Source of the DNA: Hymenopellis radicata
Taxonomy: Eukaryota > Basidiomycota > Agaricomycetes > Agaricales > Physalacriaceae
Assembly (NCBI GenBank): GCA_015501595.1
Contig: JADNRX010000078.1
Span: forward strand, 114,944-178,943
Length of the DNA stretch: 64,000 bases
Direction: 5' to 3'
In this document: positions 43,671 to 54,825 of the stretch, in pieces
How the letters are laid out: every line of letters starts with the position of its first letter
Position numbering within the stretch: the first letter of the stretch is position 1
Made by a program: the position numbers and the translations under genes
Notes under the pieces: generated by a model
Seen by the model: the letters and a program-made list of their open reading frames with translations, nothing else
Database searches by the model: none
What the model was told of the DNA's origin: nothing

Positions 43671-46600
43671 TTATAAGACGGAAGGAGTGGGCAGAGATGA
43701 GAGGGAGGGTGATTGGGTGAAGGAGAACAGCTGTGTTGTCTTCCTTAATGAAAGAGGGTTCCCAATTGGTGTGCTTTCCGTCAAGCATTGTCTCAGCAAT
43801 GGAAACAGCATCCTCAAGAGTGATGGATAGTGCGGAGGGGGCGATGTTCGCTAAGAAGGTGTCAGACAATCTCCCTCAGCAAAGTGGGAAAAACATACAG
43901 TAGGAAACGAATGAGGACCCGTACAAAATGAGCGTCAACATGGATACCCATCTACACTTCAAGCCCGCTTATTGGCAGGGCGAATGGGTATCTCGTTGGT
44001 ATCCTTCCGCTTGTCGGTGGTGTAGACTGCCGCTTTGGCGGGCTTACGCGTCTGCGGCCGCTCCTGCGCGCTTACGCGCGGAATTCACAGTGTACAAAGA
44101 AACGAAGAAAGGTGGAAGACAACGACCCCCAGAAAAGATTTCGGGGCATCGCGCCAAGGCGTGGTGGTGGTGACCTGTTGTAAATTCAGAAAGAAAGAAG
44201 CGGGGTGATTATTGACATACCGGCCTGCCTACCGTGATCTGTCTGTCGCACGTTCCCGAAGAGTAGCCGGCTCTCTACTGTGTTTCCGTCCGAGAGCAAA
44301 ATGAGAGTGGTTTCAGCTGCGAGGCCAACGTCAGCGCTAACGGCCCCGAATTCTTCCCTCCTCCAATCTTGAGAGGACGATTGTTGATCGTCATACCCTG
44401 GTAGCACGGCTGCGGCAGGATCGATCTGCAGGACGCGACCGCGAATCGAATTGCACAGGTCCTCGGTCGAATCAGCTTTCCTAATCCAATCTTGCGCTCC
44501 TGGCCGTGCAGCGCGAGCTTCATCAATTGATGGCCGCGTCTGCATGGAACGCCATGGCGGTCGGGCGGTCGAGGAAGGAGAGGAACCGCGCAGGTGGCAG
44601 TCCGCGCACAGACCACCTGGGTACCCGAAACCTTATGCGGACTGAATGTTCACGCGAAATGCGGAAGAATAAGACATTTATTGCGAAAGAAGGCGGTAAA
44701 TATCAAGTGAGATGGAAGCAGGCACTCGACCCAATCCCACGGCCTACGTCCAGAACGAATGCTCCGGAGGGCGTGCTGGAGGGCGCGCGTAGTACCAGAA
44801 CGCCTAACGAGTTCGGGTACCGGATGCTAGATGCACTGCATCGGGCAAGATCAGAGCTGTGACAATTTTGGTGTTGATTTACAGACCAAGGGTGAACAGA
44901 ACGACTCACCAACGTGCTTGAAGACAGATGGTGTTGAGTTTGTGACTTGCGAATCAGCAACCCACACCTGCGAGACGGCTCAGTCATGAGGTTGGGAAGG
45001 CGAACCCGACAACGCACAATAGAAATGGCGTTGAGCGTTCTGGAGGGCACGTTGAGTCGTCCCCGAACCGTCCTAAACAAAGGAGAGACGAGATCTTGAT
45101 GGAAAAAGAGGCCCTGGGAAGCTTCCCTAGACCGCCAGCGATTTTTGGGTTTTTGAGGGCCCAAAATCGACCTAATCTCGGGCGAAAATTTGGGTTTTCC
45201 AGAGGATTTTGACTCAAGGCTCGGCGAAAATTTGGGTTTTTGAGGGACCTTGGTGACATTTTTGCTGGGGATCAAAAATGTGGGAACAGGTCCTGTTCAA
45301 AGGTACAATCAGTAAGTCTACATTAAACTAGCTTACAGCAGTCTAGAAAAGGCAGAGAAACCGGCTCCTGGTCGGTGTGGCGCTCCAAAAAAGGGGGGGG
45401 AACATGCGTCACGCGAGGTGACAACCTGGGCGATTTTTGGGTTTTTGAGCAGTTTGGGACGCCGCTGAATTGGGTTTTTGAGGTACTATCGGTCGCCGGC
45501 GGTCTAGGGGAGCTTCCCGGGTCCTGGAAAAAGTCGATCTGGAAAAGATCAGCAGAAATGAACGATGGTCGGATACGCACCGTGAAGTCAAGCTGGGAGA
45601 AATTTCCATGGGGAACTCTACTATTACACGTGGTGTGTGAAGTACCTGGAAGGCTCATTGAAGTGATGGGGGTAGATTGTTCAGGGCACGCGCCGAGGAT
45701 GCCAGATCCAGTACTGTATGGCTCGAATACGAGCACTGCTTGATGATAGAGACAACGATTCTTGAGAGCCGGAGGAAGGAGCAGCGACTGTCGATGGTTG
45801 AGGATGAGGGTTGTCTCGGGGTAATTGACGGTTGCAACGTTCGCGTAAGCCATGAGAAGGGGAGACACTACTGGAGGAGGGCCATTGGCACCTTCAACGT
45901 TATTCTCCGCCACTGCCGCCGCCGACAACGCCCCCAGCGAACAGCGGGGGCCGCGGGTTGTGTTGATATCCTTGGTGATAGTGGTAGGTGGCAAGCCGCA
46001 TTGTCACGTTCTGTGACGACGTCCGGAAGGTTCGGATAGCACCAGGGCGCCTGGAGGGCGCCGGAAGAATTCGACCAGTCGAGTCTTCTCACGCTTGTGC
46101 GGCGTAGATGCCCAGCGTAGGTAGCAGCATCAGGAAAAACCCTCCCAGGTATTCTGGGGGAAATTCCGTACTAATTCGCGATATTTTGAGGAATCGTGCT
46201 ATTCGCGTTAAGTTTCAAGGAATAGCCATAATTAGTATCATCTTACCTGCAGCTCAAACTAATCTCGAAGAACATTTCGCATATCCCAAGACATATCCAA
46301 CAGATATCGCACAAAAGTAAGTGGGGTTCAAAAAAGGTGCATTGATCTAGACAAATGCGACATAAACATGCATCGGGCCTCTCTCAAAGAGCGAGAATAT
46401 AGAAAGGAAGGTCTTTTGCTGATCGCGAGCGGCCTCCTTATCGTCGCGCCTTGCATATCGGTGCATAATGCGTACTTGGTATCCGGGCGAAGAGCATGGC
46501 TGAGTCGCCGATGAGAAGGAGGGCGTGCTCCACGCGAACAGAGATCGGCTACGAGAGGATTGAAAAAGAGGTTTGTGGATTACCAAGCACTTGAGAGGCG

Positions 46601-48640
46601 GGTGAGAGAATGGATGACGAAAAGGGAGAACGAGGGGGAACACACCATATTTTGTTCTTTGCATTTGGTTGCACAATGCAGCCAGGATTCCACCGCTGCT
46701 CCCGTTCTTCTAAAGTTATCTCCCTGGACGAAGTAAAGCCACGCAGCGTCGATGCGGGGGTGTCCTGACTGGTTGGGCGGCACCGTGATCTCTGCAGCCA
46801 TGGTTCCTGCACCGACACGCAGGTGCGTCGTGAGTCAAAAATCGAGAGTGACGTAGGCGTAACACCGTGGTGGAGTGGAGGATGGAAGCCTTTCGAAAGT
46901 CATGGTAGACAGCCCGTTCGCAGAGCTGGTGTTGTGGATGGTGACGCAGCCAAGTCCATGGTTGCCAACCGATTTCGACACAGCACTTTCCCGTGCCGGA
47001 TCCGGGATCAACTAGAAGCATGCGTCGTAGGAGATGGAGATGGCTAACTGGACGGCAGGACGTGGGCAAGACCAAAGTGTGAAGTCCAGCTTTGTCTAGA
47101 CGGTGTGGTCCGTGCGTGGCTGCGCGGCGCCCACGTGCATGTTCGAGTTGTATCCGTTTTTCGAACTCCGGCTTCGCGACCTTTGCCTCTCCCCACTCAT
47201 CTGCAGAGTCCCATTTCCGCCCAGCCCGCAATATTAGTACGATTTGAAAGAGCGGGCAGGTCATTCGAGAAGAGCGGCCAGCCCATCATCGTGCACGTCG
47301 CTCGTCGGTGAGTCCTTGTCAACGAGTTCGAGTCGCAATGCTGGTCACCAGGCATTCAGCTCCTACCCAAGGTGACCATTTGTGAGCTTCTTATCTTGCT
47401 TCTTATACTAGTGTTGCCGACTGCTGACCACTGCCTATTAGTGTCCCAAACAATTCCCTAGGATGGTATGAACATCGTCGGGTGCGTTCCTCCATTTAGT
47501 GAGCACTGACCACAGCCCAGTCTAGGTCACGGCTTGACACAAAGTGTCCAATCTCGCTGCAAGATTGGAGGGGACGATTGTGCAAGCTGCGACATATTCT
47601 GGCCGTCTACTCACCTCTGTGCGTGTCCTCATACACTCTCAGTCGCATGACTAATAATATTCCTGATTTTCAGTGTTTCGTCGCTCCACGCTTGTCCTTC
47701 AAAGCGATTGCTCTCCCGTAAGCCAGTCCCTCGGACCCTCCCTACAACGCCCCTCTCACACCTTGATAACAGACCCTCGCTGCAATCACCTACTGAACTA
47801 CCGCCTCTCCAACGGCCAATCGTCCTGGTGCTTCATCATTCCCCTCATCTACGCCAACCCGGACAGTTTCAACGATATTACGAGTGGGACGAATCCGGGC
47901 TGTGGTACGAACGGGTTCAAAAGCGGAAGCGGGGTGGGATCCGGTTACTGGGTTCGATGCAGGCAGCGTCCGGCGGTGTGGCCAAATGTACGGACATATT
48001 CATCTCTTCCCCATTCATTCACTAATAATTTCACAGAAATCATTGATGATACTGGTGGATGTACTGCATCGTCTCTCGTGCCGTGTTCTTTCATCAGTGT
48101 CACATGCTGTCCTCGTAGCTAGCACATCGTAAACAGTCCATGTAGCCTTCTTCGCAATATTACGCCGTGTGGCATGTATATCACAACTGTCTGAACCTGA
48201 GTACAAGCCTATATACAACTGTAACAACATGCCGTTGGTTTGCTAGAAAGTCTTGAGATGTTGGCCGAAAATGTTGTGCTTTTCCCTGATAATCCAGCTG
48301 AAAGAGCTAGGGGACCTATTTAAAAAGTAAACTTTTGGCTAATCGTGATAATCCTTCTAAAAGAAGCGGAATAGTCAGATTAGTCCTATTCCCCAGCTAT
48401 TCTCACAATATAACCCGGGGACCTTTTTCCTGATGAGCTGAGAATACGGTGTAACGTGATCACGTTGAAAAACACAACATAATGGATATTTAAAAATATT
48501 GTCTTAATCAAATATCTCTTTTTGGTCAACACGACGCGTCGGCTGTCGGGTCATGTCGACGCGTCGTGTAACGGTCACCAGGCGAAGCGAAAGTCATACT
48601 CAAATGTGGGACTCACTGAGATTGAGATCAGTCCTACTTT
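43671..48640. other. Transposon interior, no recognised gene
   Basis: Open frames on both strands (for example 45994-45323 minus, 48122-47673 plus) show no recognisable motifs. Minus-strand text near 46801 (MAAEITVPPNQSGHPRIDAA) looks coding but has no family. Direct repeats of TTTTTGGGTTTTTGAG occur at 45143, 45230, 45434 and 45470. A palindrome ACGACGCGTCG...CGACGCGTCGT lies at 48532-48569. Confidence 0.35.
45113..45525. repeat. Inverted repeat around GGGTTTTTGAG blocks
   Basis: CTGGGAAGCTTCCCTAGACC at about 45114 pairs with GGTCTAGGGGAGCTTCCCGG at about 45503. The loop carries four copies of the TTTGGGTTTTTGAGG motif. Confidence 0.6.
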
Positions 48641-48825
48641 TCACTTTACACAAAGTGAGATGAAAAGTAAAACTTTTTGTGAACAAAAGTAACAAAGTAA
48701 GAGTAGAACCACTCTGAATTTTTCCCCAGCATTACCCCCATAAAGCTACATAGATGAATCCATTATTACAAAAGCCTGTTATACATAATCACTTCTCTTA
48801 GTACTTCCGTGACGGTTCTATGTCG

Positions 48826-50109
48826 TCAGCCTCGTCGAAGATAAGTGAAAAGTGGTGAGCTCACCGGTACTCGCTGTGTCCGATCAACCGCCGCCATATT
48901 ACGCAACCGTGCATCCATCGACGGGGTGTCAAGCAAGGAGAACGTATTCATACCATCCGATGACTCCAATAACGGTATCCGTCTTAGGAACACGCGCGAA
49001 TTCAGGATCTGCGAGAGGTATCAGAGATGGATTATGAATAATACGAAGGACCACTCACTACAAGCAGGCTATTCGAATAGAGCTTGGAGAGCGCTATAGA
49101 CGGCGCTAGGTGATAGTTGAAATGTCGGTAGCCCAAGTACAGAGCCAAGACCATGACAGCAACCACGGCGCATAGAGACCCACTTTCAACAATCAACCTG
49201 ATAATCTTAACGTACATGGGATTCGACGCTAGACCATCCGGTTGGGACTTGTGGATATAGAACACAAGACTACCCACGATGATTAGGTCGGCTGTTGCTG
49301 AGCCGCCCAACCAGACCTGGGGTAAATCAGACCAACAGAAATCCAAGGAACGTCCATTACACTAACCGCAGTAGTGCTGAAGACTTGTACTTGTAGTTGC
49401 ATGAAATTGTTAACTTGGTGGGCCCGAATGCCGGCCCATATGCCCCCATGCATTGTACGATGGACACCTTTAGACGTATGAGCTTGGAAGGATAGTTACT
49501 AGATGTCGCTCTTCGTACCGACACCACGGCTGCCGGAATCCAAAGTGCTTGACTGAGCACCCATATCCGCCAGCGAAGAAAATCTGAACGGTCAGACTGA
49601 CTAGACGGCAGTTAATAGCTATAAAGAGCGATTGGGAGGAGAGCATACTGATTGCCGTCATCAGTGGGACACTGAACCATACAAGCCCAACGCCATCCAG
49701 CGCTTGCTTGTCGCCCCACCCGTTGCCGAACACTCGTATACCATCAATCATTACCAACACCGTCTGGATCACTTCCATGATGAATATGCAAGCGACGAGG
49801 CATCTTGACCATAAGCGATCCTTGCAGAATACCTCGAAATATACGGCTGGCGCTTGAGTTAGTAACAAAGACTTCACCGATGTATTGGATACGCACACAC
49901 TTGGACGCAGAGCACGCCGAACAACGCCACGTTCATGAAGTCCCCAATCAGCTGCGCGGGACGTTATGAAGGGCATACTAACGACGGACGAAGATGGCAC
50001 GCACCATTGGGACTGTTCTTCACAACGACAACAGACTCATCAGTTCGACCCAAGGTAAACAACAGGCTTCGACGCACAATTTTCCGAGAGGTATGGAGGG
50101 CTGATCCAT
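48826..50109 (-). pseudogene. DUF6534-type membrane protein, copy 2, frameshifted
   Basis: Same exon order as copy 1. It reads FGVLCVQV, then KDRLWSRCLVACIFIMEVIQ and VIDGIRVFGNGWGDKQALDG, then LVWFSVPLMTAI. The last part reads VWLGGSATADLIIVGSLVFY, ending SIALSKLYSNSLLVV and ILNSRVFLRRIPLLESSDGM, with a stop at 48826. At about 49440 the exon reading VSIVQCMGG loses one base compared with copy 1 (CATGGGGGCATATGG against CGTGGCAGCAATATGG). The exon-2 acceptor phase also does not fit. As written the gene is broken, although the remaining exons look well kept. Confidence 0.65.
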
Positions 50110-52371
50110 GGTACAGAATCAACACGGGAAACAACGCAGCACGCCTCTTTATAATCGGACATTTCTCACCGAGCGGAGATCATATGCATCAGTCGGAAGT
50201 TTTCTGTTAAATACAACGAAGTATCTTTTTGATGGGACCGCGTCATCTTCGTTTATCATAATCCGTAAAGCACTCGCTCTGCCGCCTAGGGTGGACCCGT
50301 AGTAGGACACTCGTATACCTTGGAGTCATGGAGTCATGAGCCATCCAAAGAGGGAGGAGAGATCCCGCGTTCCTTGGCGTTTAAAGTAGATCACAACTTG
50401 TTGCGATTGCACCCGCACAACTTGAACCTTCTTGATCGGGCAGTGCTCGGCCCAGGCAAGATGTGTGTAACTCTCCAGGAGGAATGTACACGAAAGGTCA
50501 CTCCTGAGCTTGATATTGTCGTGAAGGGTGCTGGACAGACGAAATATCTGGGCTCAATCGTTAGCGGCTTGAGTCAAAGACGGTATTAATCCGTTACGTA
50601 ATAGCTACGTGGAGAATAGAGCACACGAAACATGTCGCGCCTAAAACAACGGGATCACAGCATAGCAACTTCGACGTGCATCTATCACCTCACGCGCGCG
50701 CCTAACGCCGCTCCTGTTTGGGGATCAATTGGAGGCCATGTATCAGAACACAGCTTCGACATGCATCTCGTTATGCCGTATTTCCCGATATCTATCGAAT
50801 CTGTCAGTACAACATTGAACCACTGTAACCCGCCCCATTGCGCTGAAAACGGCATGAACGTGGGAAGCTTCACCTGGTCGTATTTTGCCCCCCATCTGCG
50901 TCAGCCATATCACGCTATCTGAACTGTCAAGCATGTCAAGTTCTCAAGTAGATTGTGCCCATCGCTCAGCACCCATCAGTGATTGTGTCGCGACCGCAAT
51001 AGCAGACCATTCGCCATGATACTATTAGCTTTCCGTGAGGCAGTTATCACATTCAGAATCTACCGTCTTGAAAGTTCGTTCCTGGGTATAGGTGTAGTTA
51101 TAAGGACCGGGTAGTTCACCGTGATGAGTGCATTTCCGGTGCCGAAGGATATCATTGGTCAAGAGAATTGAACGCGTTGCGCCTGCCTCACGGGCGCGCC
51201 GCATTGATATTAATGTGTCCCGCAAATGTTCGGTATTAACCGCGATATGGCACACAGAGAGCCGTGGCAACATGAATGTCCAGCTGCACAAAGGGCACGT
51301 TCCCGGCTGGGTCCTCGTTGCTCTGAGAAGCTGCTCAACGATTCAGGCGCGAACCGTCAGTTAGTGACTCGAGACGTCGTGACTATAATGAACGGCAATT
51401 AGACGTGTACCGTTACGGAAGATGACTTGCACAAAATTCACATGAAAACGAGCATTTCTGGGGAAAATGTATAGAACGGACATTCCTCGACATATCGGGA
51501 CAGTTTCAACTTGTAACGCATGATATGTTCGGGGGTCCTCGTCCTCGTCCTACGTAAGAGAAGTCTTGCAGAAGTTATCGTCAAAATGAGCAGCCAGGCT
51601 CGAGGGGTTTCGTCCATCGTTCAAGGCGTTCTGCGCGATGTCCAAACTTGGGATTGTTTTATGATACAAATTCAGGAGACACACCTTAGGAACACCAGCA
51701 AAAAATGCGCAGACATCGACCCAACAACTTGAAGTGGCGAGAAAGTAGCTACCGGTTGGCCAAAAATCCTGGCAAATGAAAGCAGGAGACAGTCTTGCGT
51801 CGCGTCGGAGTTTGAAAATGAGCAGCGGCAAGACGGCTTCAGATTATTGGAGGTTAAGGTTACCCGGGGTTCAGTGGCATATGTTTCGTTTCCAAATTTC
51901 GAGGCGAGCTAGCGGCAGCCTCTACGTTATGTACCACTGTACCTATACAGACCTGCTAAATTGGTAGCAAATGAGATACGTGTTGAGTTCACGGGACACC
52001 GCGCCCTAATTCGGTTGCCGGATGGGCTCGTCATACGCGTCTGACGCAAGGAACATTTATGTTTGCGCCAGCAATAGAGGTGACGACCATCGGTCGGTAT
52101 CCAATACTGGGGGTTTGGGTGAGAGTGCCGGCTGTGTGAGCTCACCGGGTATTAGACAGTGAGTTGCGCCACACAAGACTGGGCAGACTGAATCACCAAG
52201 GCAGTCGAGAACTCGGGGGAAAGAAAGATTAGGCCTTATCTATTGAAAAATCAGGGCGAGGCTTTGGAGGTCTACCGCCCATAAAGTGGAACCATGATGC
52301 ATTCGGAGTACATATCATCGCTTGACAAAGGTCGTCTCAAAGTACAGTTATGTTTCTGCTCCGGACTAAAG
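50110..52371. other. Long intergenic stretch, no gene recognised
   Basis: About 2.2 kb of short frames on both strands (for example 50320-50589 plus and 51291-51025 minus) without motifs. I see no terminal repeats or tandem repeats. Confidence 0.35.
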
Positions 52372-53869
52372 TCAAAGGCTATCAGAAGTTTCGTTCCCAA
52401 TCGGGAGCATACGCTCTGTAAATTCACGTAAAGCGGTGCTGATAATTGTACTCAAAGACGTACTTGGATCCTCTGGACTTTCAAATTCCAGCCCATCTCG
52501 TGCATCGGAGGACATCTGCGTCAATTCCACGTCGTGGACGCCGGGAGTAGAATTAGAAGGATATATGCGCCCAGTGCTCCTGAACCGAACAGGTGCAAGT
52601 GGCGGCGCGGAAGCGGAGCATGTACAGACCGTGCTGTGGTGGTCGGTAGAGAATGATCCACTCAACTTCCCATCTATAATCTTCACCCTCGAATTGAGTA
52701 CCTAGCCTGTGTATTAGCGGGCTACATCTTCTCCACAGAGGAATGCTCACCGCGAAAAAACTGTTAGAATACATCTTTGTGAGGGCAATACTCGGAACCA
52801 AATGGAAGTTGTTATGCATGAATACGATGTAGAAAACGAGGTCGAGCACTGCAAAGATAGCGCAAAGAGTCCCCGTCTCGATGCTGAGTCGTACAATCCT
52901 AAAAACAACAGCATCCGTCGTATGCACTCCTGTACGAGCCCGTAGTAGTGTCCAGGTCATAGACATGGCGATGACGGTGTCACAGAGGGCGGTTCCAGCA
53001 AGCCAGACCTAGACAGACGGTTACCAGTCCGGTTCTGCTCGAAGAGAGTATAGCAGAGCGCTGTACCGAGGTAACAACATAAGTCTCAGCCTGAAGCTCT
53101 GAGAAGTGATTTATCCGCCTCGCAGCATTTCCAGCGATGAAAGCGGAGATAGACTGGGTGAGAGACAACTGAAGAAGAATTGAATTCGTTTTTATTAGCA
53201 CCAAGGGGAGTCGCTCACCACGACGATGACGCTAGGGATCCAAAAGCGTTTCGTGAGGACCCAGATTCTCCACGCATAGAAAAATTGTACGATTGCGCTG
53301 ACTGTCGGTAGGGTGGTGTTATATCTGAGCTTATATCAATAGCGGAAGGGTATCTTACCGATGCCAGCCATGACGGGTACTCCGAGCCAATATGTACCGA
53401 TGAGATCGAGGTTGAGCATGTCGCCCCAGCTGAATGGACATCAGACACGTTTGACGTCCAGAATCGAGTACAAACAAAAGCCCAAAATTGCGAAATGCAT
53501 CTCGAGTATTCAGAAAGGTCTGCGCGACCTCCAGGATGAATACGCAGCTGCTCAGCGCTTTCGTTGGCCAGATTGGGTCATGCGGAAAGGCCAGGTAATA
53601 AATGTCTGACGGCTGTTGTTACTTCTCGCCGTACACTGCAACAGAAAGACTTACATGCTTGGATGCATAGCGCACCCAAAAGACCCCAGTTAAACAAATG
53701 GCCGAGTATCTACCAGACGACAGAGTTAGTGAATTGGTCTTTTGCGGTAAATGAATCTGTACCAAGGGGCCTGTGCTTGACTCAAAGGGTGAGCTAGTAC
53801 TTCAGACTTGAAGAAATGTGGCGCTTACAGCTCTGCGATATCGGCGGGTATCGGAATCGCGGGAGCCAT
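52372..53869 (-). CDS. DUF6534-type seven-helix membrane protein, copy 3
   Basis: Starts MAPAIPIPADIAEL at 53869. Segments: ILGHLFNWGLLGALCIQA; YLAFPHDPIWPTKALSSCVF ILEVAQTF; LDLIGTYWLGVPVMAGI; AQSYNFSMRG-flanked exon; LSLTQSISAFIAGNAARRIN; VWLAGTALCDTVIAMSMTWT; VRLSIETGTLCAIFAVLDLV; SIALTKMYSNSFFA. The last exon reads VLNSRVKIIDGKLSGSFSTD with a long Ser/Thr-rich tail and a stop at 52372. It is more diverged than copies 1 and 2. The join between the first two exons does not resolve cleanly in phase, so the start is tentative. All three copies are on the minus strand. Confidence 0.6.
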
Positions 53870-54321
53870 CGAGGGCAGAGGAACGCGTCGAGGCCGATTC
53901 TCAAAGAAGTCTTTTGCGCTACCAGCGAACGAAGGGTTACCTCTCCAACCTATATATGGACGATAGTGGATGAGCTTGGTGGGACACACAATCAAGACTA
54001 GGTCCGAATATCAGTGATCATTGTGTAAGTTCGGGAGTACTGAGCGTGCGGTGCTGTATGGTCATCTGTGCACAGGTGCATGCGCATTTGGACTTCGGAG
54101 CTAGAACGCGCGACTCCTTCCCCGAGGGTACTTGTTGAATGTGGATCCCAGGCTGCGGGAACAGTCCACGGTGTCCACGGTAAGCCGTAATATCAGATTG
54201 ATATGCCAGTGAGTGTCATCGTCAACTTTAGTATGTATTTGTTCGTATTGACTAATGCCTCCTCGACTCAATCATCGAGTCAACTCAAGTATTCTCGACT
54301 GGTAACAGAGCTCGAACAAGA

Positions 54322-54672
54322 CCACAGCACGTTCTTGACATCTTGGCAGATTTGCGTTCCGCGTCAGACGAGATTCCCAACATCTCAACAGATCTTCCTC
54401 CCAGATCATGTCTCGCCGTTTTGGATGATCCTCCATCTTCTCTCACATCTCGCAAAATCTCAGGTGCCGACCAGTAATTTCCGACTTCAACCAGCATGAT
54501 CATCTTTCGAACCCCACCACAGCACGTTCTTGACATCTTGGCAGATTTGTGTTCCGCCTCAGACGAGATTCCCAACATCTTGACAGATCTTCCTCCCATA
54601 TCATGTCTCGCCGTTAAGTTGTATAATCCTCCATCTTCTCTCACATCTCGCAGAATCTCAGTTGCCGACCAG
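54322..54672. repeat. Two-copy direct repeat, period about 195 bp
   Basis: ACCACAGCACGTTCTTGACA at about 54320 recurs at about 54517. Both copies continue through CAGACGAGATTCCCAACATC to CTCAG(G/T)TGCCGACCAG. The repeat lies 150-500 bp upstream of the GMC gene start and may affect its promoter. Confidence 0.85.
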
Positions 54673-54825
54673 GATGATCATCTTTCGAACCCGCGGGATC
54701 ACGTACGCGACCATTCTGATTATCCGCGATGGCGGGAAGTAGCACACACGGAGCCAAAGTTGACTCTAGGCGCCGTAAGGGTCATTTAAGGTGTGGTCTG
54801 TGACCTGCGAACTGCACAACCCATC

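Larger units (their letters stand above)
42645..48752. mobile_element. 6.1-kb TIR DNA transposon with integrase remnant
   Basis: The left end (about 42647) reads AAGCTATATGGGGGTAATGC and the right end read backwards from about 48752 reads GTAGCTTTATGGGGGTAATG. Both continue CTGGGGAAAAAT, giving terminal inverted repeats of about 30 bp. The subterminal regions on both sides are AT-rich runs of TTTTAC/TTTACTTTT. If the element proper starts TGGGGG, a TA lies on each side. The interior holds an integrase-like remnant near the left end and unrecognised frames elsewhere. Confidence 0.65.

Noticed and set aside
45323..45994. 223-codon minus-strand frame in the integrase transposon
   Set aside because: Low-complexity Pro/Ser/Thr composition, no motif, and an overlapping plus-strand frame is equally open because of the repeated GGGTTTTTGAG blocks.
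46580..47264. SET- or TPR-domain protein on the minus strand
   Set aside because: Some stretches look protein-like, but no diagnostic SET motif or TPR pattern survives and the frames do not join.
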